Positions 25,151 to 33,989 of a DNA stretch of 64,000 bases are shown piece after piece. The stretch is from contig CAZZFV010000001.1 in NCBI GenBank assembly GCA_964653855.1, positions 144,429 through 208,428 of the forward strand, read 5' to 3'. Made by a program: the position numbers and the translations under genes. Numbering within the stretch: position 1 is the first letter of the stretch; each line of letters starts with the position of its first letter. This DNA comes from RGIG3528 sp964653855 (GTDB lineage: Bacteria > Bacillota > Clostridia > Lachnospirales > Lachnospiraceae). The notes beneath the pieces were generated by a model, which saw only the letters and a list, made by a program, of their open reading frames with translations, made no database searches and was not told the DNA's origin.

Positions 25151-27198
25151 TCAATATTCTTGACAAAAATACGATAAACCAAATAGCCGCGGGAGAAGTT
25201 ATCGAACGCCCGGCGTCCGTTGTGAAGGAACTTGTGGAAAATTCGCTTGATGCGGGTGCGAAAAGCATTACCGTCGAAATAAAAAACGGCGGGCTCACGC
25301 TCATAAGAATCACCGATAACGGAAGCGGAATTTTGAGGGATGACATCAGAAAAGCTTTTTTAAGTCATGCCACAAGTAAGATAAAGTCGGCGGAAGACTT
25401 ATCAAGTGTCAAAAGCCTCGGTTTCAGAGGAGAAGCGCTTCCAAGCATCATGAGTATCGCACGTGTCGAGGTGCTTACAAAAACAAGCGGCGAGTTTCTC
25501 GGCACCCGGTATCAAATAGAGGGCGGAGAAGAAAAGGCTTTTGAAGAGGCGGGATGTCCCGCGGGCACAACGATGCTCGTAAAGGATATATTTTTTAATA
25601 CGCCTGTCAGACGGAAATTTTTAAAGAGCCCCGCCACGGAAGCCGGATATATTACGGAAATCGTCGAAAAACTTGCGCTCAGTCACACCGATATTTCGTT
25701 TAAGCTTATAAGCAACAATAAGGTTGTGCTTCATACCACGGGAAGCGGTAAATTATCGAATCTTTTTCTTGAAATTTACGGACTTGACATAGCAAAGGCT
25801 CTTATCGATATAAATAAGACGGACACGGAAAACGGGATAATTGTTACCGGAGCCGTTGCAAAGCCATATATTTCAAGAAGCACAAGAGATTACGAGGCAT
25901 TTTTTGTAAACGGAAGAAGCGTTAAGTGCAAAGTTCTCCAAAATGCGCTTGAAGACGCTTTTAAGGGATATATGATGGGACACAGTTTTCCGGTTGGGGC
26001 AATTTATCTTGAGATGCCGCTGGATTCGGTTGATGTAAACGTTCATCCGTCAAAACTTGAACTCAGATTTTCCGATAACGATCTTGTTTATAAAACGATA
26101 TACGATGCCGTGCGTGACGCTTTGACCGGTAAAAACATGATTGTCACGGGTGTCTTAAAGGACAGCGAAGACATTAAAAAGGAAAAGGAAGAAAAGACGG
26201 AAATGTTAAATTCCGTTCATATTCCCGAGCCTTTTGAACGGGAAGTGTTAAGGGATGTTATGCCGATTATCGCGGGCGGTTCAAAATTTAATGAGAACAA
26301 ATGCGAAAACACGGTGTCAAAAACGACGGCGGAAATATATTTAAACGGAAATAAGGAAGAATATAAAGAAGAGTATAAAAAAGAGTATAAAGAAGAGTAT
26401 AAAGAAGAGCCCAAAGAGGAATTTAAAGAAAAACTCAGAAATGAACATAATCCGGAAATTTTGAATGAAGGCTATAATGCGGGTAAAAACGAAATTGAAC
26501 CGGAAATCAAAACGGAAATTAACGGGGAAAACGAGACAGAAACTTTTACGCTTCAGTCTCCCGTGCAGGAAGAGTTACAGCTTGATTTATATAAGGCAAA
26601 TACCGATGAACCCGCCGTAAAAGACAATTTTAAGCTTATCGGTCAGGTGTTTAAGACATATTGGATCATAGAAATGGAAAATACCATGTTTATGATCGAT
26701 CAGCATGCTGCTCACGAGAAAGTTCTTTTTGAAAAAACGATGAAGAGATTTCGTGAAAAAAAAGAAACTCTTACGCAAAGCATAATGCCGCAAATAATTT
26801 CCGTTTCCGAGCGGGCGGCTGAAGTTTTGAAAAAAAACATTTCCGAATTTGTAAAGTTCGGTTTTGAAATAGAAGAGTTCGGACCGAAAGAATTTAAAAT
26901 AAGCGGTGTGCCGGCAGACCTTGTAAACGTTAACCCCGAAGAGGTCTTTAATGAAATTTTGGCTAATCTGATGGCGGAAAGAAGTACCTTGTCTTCTGAA
27001 ACAATTTTAGACAGAATAGCCACAATATCCTGTAAAGCCGCCGTAAAAGGAAACAACACGTTATCGTATGCTGAAGCCGAAAAATTGATTGCGGAAATGC
27101 TTACACTCGAAAATCCTTATCATTGTCCGCACGGAAGACCGACAACGATATCGATGACAAAGGACGAGCTTGAAAAAAAATTTAAGAGAGTACTTTAA
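25147..27198 (+). CDS. mutL: DNA mismatch repair protein MutL (endonuclease type)
   Basis: MutL (683 residues) is the GHKL ATPase that couples mismatch recognition to strand incision. The N-terminal domain shows KELVENSLDAGAKSI, DNGSGI and GFRGEALPS. The linker (about 335-490) contains six EEYK-like tetrapeptides and an ELQLDLY sequence that resembles a beta-clamp motif. The C-terminal domain has DQHAAHEKVLFE (from D518), the metal-binding endonuclease motif, and CPHGRPT. It is therefore predicted to nick DNA itself, as in organisms without MutH. It shares one base with the start of miaA. Confidence 0.98.
   Translation: MINILDKNTINQIAAGEVIERPASVVKELVENSLDAGAKSITVEIKNGGLTLIRITDNGSGILRDDIRKAFLSHATSKIKSAEDLSSVKSLGFRGEALPSIMSIARVEVLTKTSGEFLGTRYQIEGGEEKAFEEAGCPAGTTMLVKDIFFNTPVRRKFLKSPATEAGYITEIVEKLALSHTDISFKLISNNKVVLHTTGSGKLSNLFLEIYGLDIAKALIDINKTDTENGIIVTGAVAKPYISRSTRDYEAFFVNGRSVKCKVLQNALEDAFKGYMMGHSFPVGAIYLEMPLDSVDVNVHPSKLELRFSDNDLVYKTIYDAVRDALTGKNMIVTGVLKDSEDIKKEKEEKTEMLNSVHIPEPFEREVLRDVMPIIAGGSKFNENKCENTVSKTTAEIYLNGNKEEYKEEYKKEYKEEYKEEPKEEFKEKLRNEHNPEILNEGYNAGKNEIEPEIKTEINGENETETFTLQSPVQEELQLDLYKANTDEPAVKDNFKLIGQVFKTYWIIEMENTMFMIDQHAAHEKVLFEKTMKRFREKKETLTQSIMPQIISVSERAAEVLKKNISEFVKFGFEIEEFGPKEFKISGVPADLVNVNPEEVFNEILANLMAERSTLSSETILDRIATISCKAAVKGNNTLSYAEAEKLIAEMLTLENPYHCPHGRPTTISMTKDELEKKFKRVL
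26356..26427 (+). repeat. Six 12-base tandem repeats in the mutL linker
   Basis: Six units of the GAAGAGTATAAA type encode EEYK-like tetrapeptides. The four central units (26356-26403) are nearly identical, and the last two are diverged. All changes of unit number keep the reading frame. Confidence 0.9.
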
Positions 27199-28145
27199 TG
27201 AACAACAAACTTGTTATTATTTCCGGGCCGACGGCGGTCGGAAAAACAAAAATATCTGTGGAACTCGCAAAAAGGATAAACGGTGAAATAATTTCTGCGG
27301 ATTCGATGCAGGTATATAAACACATGGATATAGGAACGGCAAAAATAACGTCAGAAGAAATGCAAGGCGTTCCGCATTATTTGATCGATATTCTGGAGCC
27401 GAGTGAGGATTTTAATGTCGTAACGTTTAAAAATCTCGCAAGCGAAAAGGTAAAAGAAATTGAGTCACGCGACAAGATTCCTATAGTTGTCGGCGGAACG
27501 GGATTTTATATACAGGCGCTTCTTTACGATATCGATTTTACGGATAACGACAATGACATGTCTTACCGCACGGAACTTGAAGCAATCGCAAAAGAAAAAG
27601 GAAATTCGGTGTTATACGACATGTTAAAGTCGCTTGACGGGGAGGCTGCGGCGGAGATTCACCCAAACAACGTAAAACGTGTCATACGTGCTCTTGAATT
27701 TTACAAAAAAAGCAATCAGAAGATTTCGGAACACAATAAGACCGAAAGACAAAAAAAGTCTCCTTATGACGCAAAATATTTTGCTTTGACGGATGAACGA
27801 GAAAAAATATATGAAAACATAGAAAAAAGAATTGATAAAATGCTTGAAATGGGGCTTGTGACGGAAGTAAAGGCTCTCATTGAAACCGGAATTTCGCGCA
27901 CGGGAACCGCAATGCAAGGGCTCGGATACAAAGAAATCGCGGCATACCTAAACGGTGAAATGAGTTTTGAAGAGGCAATTTATGTGTTAAAACGCGACAC
28001 AAGGCATTTTGCGAAAAGACAGCTTACGTGGCTGAGGCGCGAAAAAGACGTAATTTGGTTTGATAAATCGGAAATTTCGGAAGATCAAATTTTAAATGAT
28101 ATGATAACAGAAATAACAAAGGAAAAAGGTGATACAAATGATTAA
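27198..28145 (+). CDS. miaA: tRNA dimethylallyltransferase MiaA
   Basis: MiaA adds the dimethylallyl group to A37 of tRNAs reading U-initial codons. The P-loop GPTAVGKTK (about residues 10-18), the DSMQVYKHMDIGTAK segment, GGTGFYIQALLY and RDTRHFAKRQLTWLRR identify it. The length is 315 residues. The ATG immediately follows mutL and the end overlaps the next gene by 8 bases; the mutS-mutL-miaA order is common in bacteria. Confidence 0.98.
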   Translation: MNNKLVIISGPTAVGKTKISVELAKRINGEIISADSMQVYKHMDIGTAKITSEEMQGVPHYLIDILEPSEDFNVVTFKNLASEKVKEIESRDKIPIVVGGTGFYIQALLYDIDFTDNDNDMSYRTELEAIAKEKGNSVLYDMLKSLDGEAAAEIHPNNVKRVIRALEFYKKSNQKISEHNKTERQKKSPYDAKYFALTDEREKIYENIEKRIDKMLEMGLVTEVKALIETGISRTGTAMQGLGYKEIAAYLNGEMSFEEAIYVLKRDTRHFAKRQLTWLRREKDVIWFDKSEISEDQILNDMITEITKEKGDTND

Positions 28146-29415
28146 AGAAATTTATAAGTCTCTCGGGATAAGCGCGGAAGTGCTTGATTTTTCGGATAAG
28201 GTAATCGATTCCTTAAAGGAAAGATTTGAGGAAATCGACAGGACTGCGGAATATAACCAAATGAAGGTTATAAGCGCGATGCAAAAAAACAGGCTTTCCG
28301 AAATGCATTTTGCCGCATCTTCGGGATACGGTTACAACGATGCGGGAAGAGAAACGCTTGAACAGGTTTATGCGGATGTTTTTCACACGGAAGCAGCACT
28401 TGTTCGTCCTCAAATCACATGCGGCACACATGCGCTTACGATTGCGCTTTCCGCAAACGTTCGTCCGGGTGACGAAATATTTTCCCCCGTCGGAAAACCC
28501 TACGATACGCTTGAAGGCGTTATCGGAATAAAGGAGCAAAAGGGAAGCCTAAAGGAATACGGCGTAACTTATGCGGAAGCCGCGTTGCTTCCGAACGGCG
28601 ATTTTGATTACGAAACAATCAAAAACAAAATAAACGACAGAACAAAGCTTGTCACGATTCAGCGTTCAAAAGGCTATGAACCGAGAAAAACTCTCTCCGT
28701 AAAGAGAATCGGCGAACTTATTTCCTTTATAAAATCGATTAAGCCGGATGTAATTTGCATGGTTGACAATTGCTACGGTGAATTTGTCGAAAAAATTGAG
28801 CCTACGGACGTGGGAGCCGATATGTGCGTGGGCTCGCTTATCAAAAATCCGGGCGGCGGACTTGCGCCCATCGGCGGATATATTGCGGGAAGAGAAGATT
28901 TGATCGAAAATTGCGCATACAGGCTTACGGCACCGGGACTCGGAAAAGAAGTGGGCGCAACGCTCGGACTCAACAAAGACTTTTTTCAAGGGTTGTTCCT
29001 TGCACCGACCGTAACCGCGGGCGCGTTAAAGGGTGCGATTTTTGCCGCAAACTTATTTGAAAGAAAAGGCTTTGAATGTGTTCCTGACGCTACGGAATCG
29101 CGTCATGACATAATTCAGGCGATTCGCCTTAAATCCCCCGAAGGCATGATAGCGTTTTGCAAGGGAATACAGGGCGCTGCTCCCGTTGACAGTTACGTTG
29201 TCCCCGAGCCCTGGGCAATGCCCGGATACCATTCCGATGTCATTATGGCCGCCGGAGCGTTTGTGCAAGGTTCTTCGATCGAGCTTTCCGCGGACGGACC
29301 GCTCGACCCGCCGTATGAAATTTATTTCCAGGGCGGACTTACATGGTATCACGCAAAACTCGGCATTATGAAGGCAATGCAGGAAATGATAAATGCGGGA
29401 CTTGTAAGAATTTAA
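28138..29415 (+). CDS. PLP-dependent methionine gamma-lyase-family protein (YnbB / aluminium resistance type)
   Basis: Protein of 425 residues of the Cys/Met metabolism PLP-enzyme family, of the subfamily annotated as aluminium resistance or YnbB. GYGYNDAGRETLEQVYADVF, the ITCGTHALT region, MVDNCYGEFVE and SLIKNPGGGLAPIGGYIAGR (with the presumed PLP lysine) are visible. The substrate is unknown; a sulfur amino acid or a related beta/gamma-elimination is likely from the family. The ATG at 28138 is chosen; a GTG at 28129 adds three residues. It is downstream of miaA, as in many Clostridia. Confidence 0.9.
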   Translation: MIKEIYKSLGISAEVLDFSDKVIDSLKERFEEIDRTAEYNQMKVISAMQKNRLSEMHFAASSGYGYNDAGRETLEQVYADVFHTEAALVRPQITCGTHALTIALSANVRPGDEIFSPVGKPYDTLEGVIGIKEQKGSLKEYGVTYAEAALLPNGDFDYETIKNKINDRTKLVTIQRSKGYEPRKTLSVKRIGELISFIKSIKPDVICMVDNCYGEFVEKIEPTDVGADMCVGSLIKNPGGGLAPIGGYIAGREDLIENCAYRLTAPGLGKEVGATLGLNKDFFQGLFLAPTVTAGALKGAIFAANLFERKGFECVPDATESRHDIIQAIRLKSPEGMIAFCKGIQGAAPVDSYVVPEPWAMPGYHSDVIMAAGAFVQGSSIELSADGPLDPPYEIYFQGGLTWYHAKLGIMKAMQEMINAGLVRI

Positions 29416-29462
29416 TATGTCTTCAAAAAGTAATTTATTTTGTTTATTATTTTAAAGATTTG

Positions 29463-29471
29463 TGATATGAT
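29463..29471 (+). promoter_or_regulatory. Extended -10 promoter upstream of minC
   Basis: TG at 29463-29464, one base, then TATGAT at 29466-29471. No good -35 is seen. It lies in the 206-base gap before minC, in a very AT-rich stretch. Confidence 0.5.
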
Positions 29472-29508
29472 ATTTAATCAAGGAAAGCATTGCTCAACTG
29501 ATACAAAG

Positions 29509-29540
29509 GTCAAAATACTTTTTGGCTTCAACATTATCAA
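29509..29540 (+). repeat. Intergenic hairpin repeat, copy 2
   Basis: GTCAAAA and TTTTGGC around TACT, then TTCAACATTATC. It aligns with copy 1 at 19529-19560 at most positions. The one arm change (A to G) keeps pairing as T-G/U-G. Confidence 0.65.
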
Positions 29541-29621
29541 ATTTGAAAGTAATGATTTTTTATGATTTTATGACTTTTAAAACCTTTTTGACAAAAGGTT
29601 TTAAGTGTTTCGGAGGATAAA

Positions 29622-30458
29622 ATGGCGGATATTGTTTCTCTCAAGGGAAATAAATACGGGCTTTCGGTATGCGTTTCGGAAAATGCCTCCTTTGAAGAAA
29701 TAAAAAAAGAAACGGCGGTTTGTTTTAAAAACGCTTCGGGAATGTTTAAAAACGAAAAAATCGCCATAGCCTTTGAAGGACGTGTTCTTTCCGATGACGA
29801 AAAAGATGAACTTATCGGTATTATAAAAGACAATTGTTCGCTTGATATCGTGTGCATTATGGATTTTAACCGCAAGACGGAAGAAATTTTTAAGAATGCG
29901 ATTTTAAACGCAAAACGCACACAGGATGTAAGCTCGCAGAATATAAGCGCACCGGACATAAGCATAACGGACATAAGCACACCGGATGTGAAAAGAGAAG
30001 ATTTTCGGGAAAAGGAAGAGAAGATAAAAGCTCTTTCGGAAGAAGTTCCCGAAGACGTGAATTTAAGCTTGCCTTACGATTTTGACATATCGAAAATCGC
30101 GCGTTTCTATAAAGGAAACGTGCGCAGCGGCATGGTAATCAACGAGGAAAGCAGTCTTGTTATTATCGGTGACATAAATCCGGGCGGGGAAATTTATTCG
30201 GGCGGAAACATCATAATTTTCGGAAGCCTTAAAGGAAAAGCCTTTGCGGGCGTAAACGGAAACAGAAACGCGTTTGTTTTTGCCCTCAATATGGAACCGA
30301 TTCAAATCCAGATAGCCGATTTGCTTGGGTGCGCCCGGGATAAAAAGGGCATAAAATCACATGTTTCCGAGCATGAACCGAAGATTGCGATGATAAAAGG
30401 AAATTCCATAGCAATCGAGCTCGTTTCAAAAAAGGTTCTTAACGACATAACACTTTGA
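29622..30458 (+). CDS. minC: Septum site-determining protein MinC
   Basis: MinC inhibits FtsZ ring assembly away from midcell. The C-terminal beta-helix domain (about 165-278) is clear: VRSGMVINEESSLVIIGDIN, PGGEIYSGGNIIIFGSLKG, AFAGVNGNRNAFVFAL and EPIQIQIADLLG. The N-terminal domain (1-105) binds FtsZ and is weakly conserved. A linker of about 50 residues contains ISAPDISITDIS-like repeats. The 278-residue length is slightly long because of this linker. It starts the minC-minD-minE set. Confidence 0.96.
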   Translation: MADIVSLKGNKYGLSVCVSENASFEEIKKETAVCFKNASGMFKNEKIAIAFEGRVLSDDEKDELIGIIKDNCSLDIVCIMDFNRKTEEIFKNAILNAKRTQDVSSQNISAPDISITDISTPDVKREDFREKEEKIKALSEEVPEDVNLSLPYDFDISKIARFYKGNVRSGMVINEESSLVIIGDINPGGEIYSGGNIIIFGSLKGKAFAGVNGNRNAFVFALNMEPIQIQIADLLGCARDKKGIKSHVSEHEPKIAMIKGNSIAIELVSKKVLNDITL

Positions 30459-30479
30459 TATTCTTGGAGGATTTAATTG

Positions 30480-31262
30480 ATGGGTGAGGTTATTGTAGTC
30501 ACATCCGGTAAGGGCGGAGTGGGCAAAACCACAACGACGGCAAATGTCGGTACCGGACTTGCAAAATTAGACAAAAAAGTTGTTCTTATAGATATGGATA
30601 TAGGTCTCAGAAACCTCGATGTTGTAATGGGACTCGAAAACAGGATAGTTTACAATCTTGTCGACGTCATAGAACAAAAATGCAAAATCAGTCAGGCATT
30701 CATAAAGGTTAAGGGATATTCAAACTTTTATCTTCTCCCTTGCGCACAGACAAGGGACAAAACATCCGTTTCTCCCGAACAGATGAAGGAACTTACGGAT
30801 ACACTCAAACAGGAATTTGATTATGTAATACTCGACTGCCCGGCAGGCATTGAACAGGGCTTCAAAAATGCCATTGCGGGCGCAGACAGAGCACTTATCG
30901 TCACAACACCCGAGGTTTCGGCCGTGCGCGATGCGGACAGAATCATCGGACTTCTCGATTCAAACGAAGTAAAGCGTTACGATTTGATCGTCAACAGACT
31001 TCGTATGGATATGGTAAAGCGCGGTGAAATGATGTCTGCGGAAGATGTGCTTGAGGTACTTTCCGTAAATCTCATCGGAATAATCCCCGATGACGAAAAT
31101 ATTGTTGTTTCCACAAATACCGGAGTTCCGCTCGTAGGCAACGATTCATTGGCAGGCAAGGCCTTCATGAACGTGTGCCGCAGAGTTATGGGTGAAGAGG
31201 TTCCTTTCTTAAACCTTGATAAAAAGCAGGGATTTTTCGCCAAAATTTTCGGCAGGAAATAA
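30480..31262 (+). CDS. minD: Septum site-determining ATPase MinD
   Basis: MinD is the membrane-binding ParA-type ATPase that carries MinC and oscillates with MinE. It shows the deviant Walker A SGKGGVGKTTTTANVG, LIDMDIGLRNLD and YVILDCPAGIEQGF. The last residues QGFFAKIFGRK form the amphipathic membrane-targeting helix. The ATG at 30480 is chosen over the adjacent TTG; TTGGAGG lies 9 bases upstream. The length is 260 residues. Confidence 0.98.
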   Translation: MGEVIVVTSGKGGVGKTTTTANVGTGLAKLDKKVVLIDMDIGLRNLDVVMGLENRIVYNLVDVIEQKCKISQAFIKVKGYSNFYLLPCAQTRDKTSVSPEQMKELTDTLKQEFDYVILDCPAGIEQGFKNAIAGADRALIVTTPEVSAVRDADRIIGLLDSNEVKRYDLIVNRLRMDMVKRGEMMSAEDVLEVLSVNLIGIIPDDENIVVSTNTGVPLVGNDSLAGKAFMNVCRRVMGEEVPFLNLDKKQGFFAKIFGRK

Positions 31263-31278
31263 CGGGAGGGAGTAAATC

Positions 31279-31563
31279 ATGGGATTATTCGGCTGGAAAA
31301 GCAAAAATAAAACCTCAAAAAAGTCGGGATCGGACGCAAAGAACAGGTTGAAGCTTGTTCTTTATTCCGAGCATCAGGGTTTGCCTCCGGAAACAATCGA
31401 GCAAATCAAAACCGACATTATTTCCGTTATATCCAAATATGTTGACGTCGACATAGAAAATTTTGACATCAAGATCTCTCCCGACGGAAAAGACACGGGA
31501 AATAACGGACCTTCTCTTATGGCAAATATTCCGATTAAAGAAAAGGAAAAAATGAGAAGGTAA
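31279..31563 (+). CDS. minE: Cell division topological specificity factor MinE
   Basis: MinE (94 residues) stimulates MinD ATPase and drives Min oscillation. The N-terminal MGLFGWKSKN is a likely membrane-contacting helix; KNRLKLVLYSEHQGL is the MinD-contact helix. The C-terminal half forms the topological specificity domain (VISKYVDVDIENFDIKI). It is the third gene of the min set, with GGGAGG upstream. Confidence 0.97.
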   Translation: MGLFGWKSKNKTSKKSGSDAKNRLKLVLYSEHQGLPPETIEQIKTDIISVISKYVDVDIENFDIKISPDGKDTGNNGPSLMANIPIKEKEKMRR

Positions 31564-31593
31564 AAATTCACCTTTTGAAAGCGAGGTCTTTTT

Positions 31594-32001
31594 ATGCAAA
31601 TGAATATCGGTTTGGTTGCGCATGATGCAAAAAAGAAGCTTCTTCAAAGTTTTTGCATAGCATATAAGGGAATACTCATAAAGCATAACCTTTTTGCAAC
31701 CGGCACAACCGGAAGAATGATTGAAGAGGGTGTGGGACTCACCGTACATAAATACCTTGCGGGACATCTTGGCGGACAGCAGCAAATGGGAGCTCAGATA
31801 GAAAATAACGAGATAGACATGGTTATTTATTTGAGAGATCCCCAAAATCCCAAGGCACATGAGCCGGATGTATTTGATATTATCAGGCTTTGCGATATTC
31901 ACAATATTCCTTTCGCAACAAATATCGCAACCGCCGAACTGCTTGTAAGAGCTCTTGACAGAGGCGATTTGAACTGGAGAGAGCTATACAGGAACTCATA
32001 A
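31594..32001 (+). CDS. mgsA: Methylglyoxal synthase
   Basis: MgsA converts dihydroxyacetone phosphate to methylglyoxal and phosphate, a bypass of lower glycolysis when phosphate is short. The 135-residue protein has NIGLVAHDAKKKLL, the phosphate-binding ATGTTGRMI, SGPLGGDQQ-like LGGQQQMGAQI and VIYLRDPQNPKAHEPD. The pathway's control by phosphate is known for the family; no regulatory site is visible here. It lies 30 bases after minE, in the same transcription unit. Confidence 0.96.
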   Translation: MQMNIGLVAHDAKKKLLQSFCIAYKGILIKHNLFATGTTGRMIEEGVGLTVHKYLAGHLGGQQQMGAQIENNEIDMVIYLRDPQNPKAHEPDVFDIIRLCDIHNIPFATNIATAELLVRALDRGDLNWRELYRNS

Positions 32002-32047
32002 CGGTAATGATTTTTTCATTATAAAAAAATATCTGGAGGACCAAAGT

Positions 32048-32467
32048 ATGATACAAATTATCGCAGGTGAAAAGGGAAAAGGCAAAACAAAAATCGTTCT
32101 TGACAAGGCAAATTCAGAGGTTTTGACAGCCAAGGGAAGTGTCATTTACATTGACAAGAACTCAAAGCATATGTATGAGCTGAACAACAAGATCAGACTC
32201 ATCAATGCGAAAGACTATTTTATCACGAATGCGGATCAGTTTCTCGGATTTATCAGCGGAATGATTTCGCAAAACCATGATATTGCAACCATTTACCTTG
32301 ACAGCTTTCTTACCGTTGCCAACATTGATATGTCGGGTGTTGAAAGGGTTTTTGAACAGCTTCAGGTTCTCTCCGGATCTTTTAACGTAGATTTTGTTTT
32401 GAGCGTTTCCGCAAATGCCGCAGAACTTCCCGAATCCGTAAAAGGAAACGTAATTGTATCACTTTAA
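32048..32467 (+). CDS. Small P-loop protein of unknown function
   Basis: Protein of 139 residues beginning IQIIAGEKGKGKTKIVLDKA, a clear Walker A (GEKGKGKT). IATIYLDSF is a possible Walker B-like strand. Similar short proteins in Clostridia are often labelled PilT-like, but the Asp/His boxes, the AIRNLIRE motif and the size of PilT are missing. It has no membrane segment. CTGGAGG precedes the ATG, and a hairpin follows. Its place at the end of the min-mgsA run suggests co-transcription but gives no firm function. Confidence 0.8.
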   Translation: MIQIIAGEKGKGKTKIVLDKANSEVLTAKGSVIYIDKNSKHMYELNNKIRLINAKDYFITNADQFLGFISGMISQNHDIATIYLDSFLTVANIDMSGVERVFEQLQVLSGSFNVDFVLSVSANAAELPESVKGNVIVSL

Positions 32468-32485
32468 TCAATCTGTTATGAATAT

Positions 32486-32523
32486 GAACACGAGGTGAGG
32501 GCGCGTCCTTCACCCTCGTGTTC
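32486..32523 (+). terminator. Long hairpin after the small P-loop gene
   Basis: Arms GAACACGAGG (32486-32495) and CCTCGTGTTC (32514-32523) pair over 10 bases, with a second inner stem TGAGGG / TCCTTCA-type beyond a one-base bulge. The following ACATTTATTATT is only partly T-rich, so it is a probable terminator or an RNA-stabilising hairpin. Confidence 0.6.
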
Positions 32524-32558
32524 ACATTTATTATTGAACGTGATTTATGGAGAGTGCT

Positions 32559-33941
32559 TTGGACAACAAAAATAACAACAATACAACCATAAATCAAAAA
32601 CAAAAGAAGAGAATAAATCTTGGTGTCATAATTTTTTTGTTTATTCTCGTATATCTTGTTATTCGTGTCTATATACCCTTTTCAAAGGAAGAGATTTCGA
32701 TTTATTCGGTCGAAGAAGGCTCGATTTATTTGAAAAAAACCTATAAGGGGCTCATAGTACGCGATGAAAAATGTGTTTATTCGGGCCTCTCGGGATTCGT
32801 GAATTACTATGTAACCGCGGGAGACAGAGTAAAAAAAGACGAAAATATTTGCTCAATCGGAAGTAATATAGCGCTTTACGATAAATTAAAGGCGGAAAAC
32901 AACAATACAACGCTTGATTCATCCGATTTTAAGCTTTTAAAAACCGAAACCAAGGAAATTTACCTTGAATCAACCGACTTCAGGGATTTTGCTTTAAACA
33001 GTGACAGACTTTCAAATTATTACCAAAAATTGATCGACCTAAAGTTACTTGAGAGTCTTGATGAAATCGTATACAATACCGGCATTACGGCCGATTTTAA
33101 CATAATAAAAAGTGAATTTTCGGGAATCGTCTCTTATGAAACGGACGGACTTGAAAATGTTACGGAATCCGATTTTTCAAATGCCTCGTTTGACGATGAA
33201 TATAAGGTTATAAACGCATACGAAACAAGGGAAAAGGGAACGGGCGAATTCTTATATAAAATTATCGCTTCCGAAAATTGGAAGATAATCATTCGCCTTG
33301 ATGACGACATATATGATTCCGTTTCCGAAAAAAGTAAGCTTAGTTTTTGCATAAACGGAGACAAGGAAATAACCGCTCCCGTGTACTTTGCAAAATGCGG
33401 TGAAAATTATTTTGCGATTGTCTCGATGGAAGAATATTTGATAAATTATCTTGACGAAAGATTTTTGGATATCACATTCAATACGGAAGACACGGTAGGC
33501 ATAAAAATACCTGCGTCGGCGCTTACGTATAAGGAGTTTTACAGAATACCGGACGAATATTTTATTGAGCAGGACGGGCAGACGGGACTTATAACGGAAA
33601 ATACATCTGATTCCGCGACCGAAAAAACATATTACTTTTTAAAGACGGATGTGTTCCTTTCGGAAAACGGATTTAAATATATAAGCACCGATCAAATCGA
33701 TTCCGGAACATATATTGTTTCAAACGATTACAAAACAAGCTCGATGATTTATCTTTTTGGGATCAGGCTTTGCGGCGCATACAATGTAAACAACGGTTAT
33801 TCTGTTTTTAAGCGCCTTGAAATCATTGAAACCGGATCCGATTACGTGATTGCCAAAAAAAATTCCGCATCGGGGATAGCCATTTACGATCATATAGCTC
33901 TTAATGCGGATGAAATAAACGAGGGTGAAATAATTTATTGA
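32559..33941 (+). CDS. HlyD-family membrane fusion-like protein
   Basis: Protein of about 460 residues with one N-terminal membrane segment (GVIIFLFILVYLVIRVYI) and an extracytoplasmic part. The part starts with a biotinyl-lipoyl-like half motif (GFVNYYVTAGDRVKKDENICSI) and has a second beta-rich region near FSGIVSYETDG. This fits HlyD-type adaptors, but no ABC or MFS transporter partner is in the window. The TTG at 32559 is favoured because GGAG lies 6 bases upstream; the ATG at 32547 has no ribosome binding site. It heads the sepF-divIVA-lspA run, so a role in the cell envelope or division is possible. Confidence 0.75.
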   Translation: MDNKNNNNTTINQKQKKRINLGVIIFLFILVYLVIRVYIPFSKEEISIYSVEEGSIYLKKTYKGLIVRDEKCVYSGLSGFVNYYVTAGDRVKKDENICSIGSNIALYDKLKAENNNTTLDSSDFKLLKTETKEIYLESTDFRDFALNSDRLSNYYQKLIDLKLLESLDEIVYNTGITADFNIIKSEFSGIVSYETDGLENVTESDFSNASFDDEYKVINAYETREKGTGEFLYKIIASENWKIIIRLDDDIYDSVSEKSKLSFCINGDKEITAPVYFAKCGENYFAIVSMEEYLINYLDERFLDITFNTEDTVGIKIPASALTYKEFYRIPDEYFIEQDGQTGLITENTSDSATEKTYYFLKTDVFLSENGFKYISTDQIDSGTYIVSNDYKTSSMIYLFGIRLCGAYNVNNGYSVFKRLEIIETGSDYVIAKKNSASGIAIYDHIALNADEINEGEIIY

Positions 33942-33989
33942 TTTTATTCGAATTTTTGGGGAAAATAAAACCTTTTAAAAGGAGATTTT

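Noticed and set aside
32048..32467. Naming the small P-loop protein PilT and linking it to the pilus operon
   Set aside because: It lacks the PilT Asp/His boxes and size, and it is 24 kb from the pilus genes.
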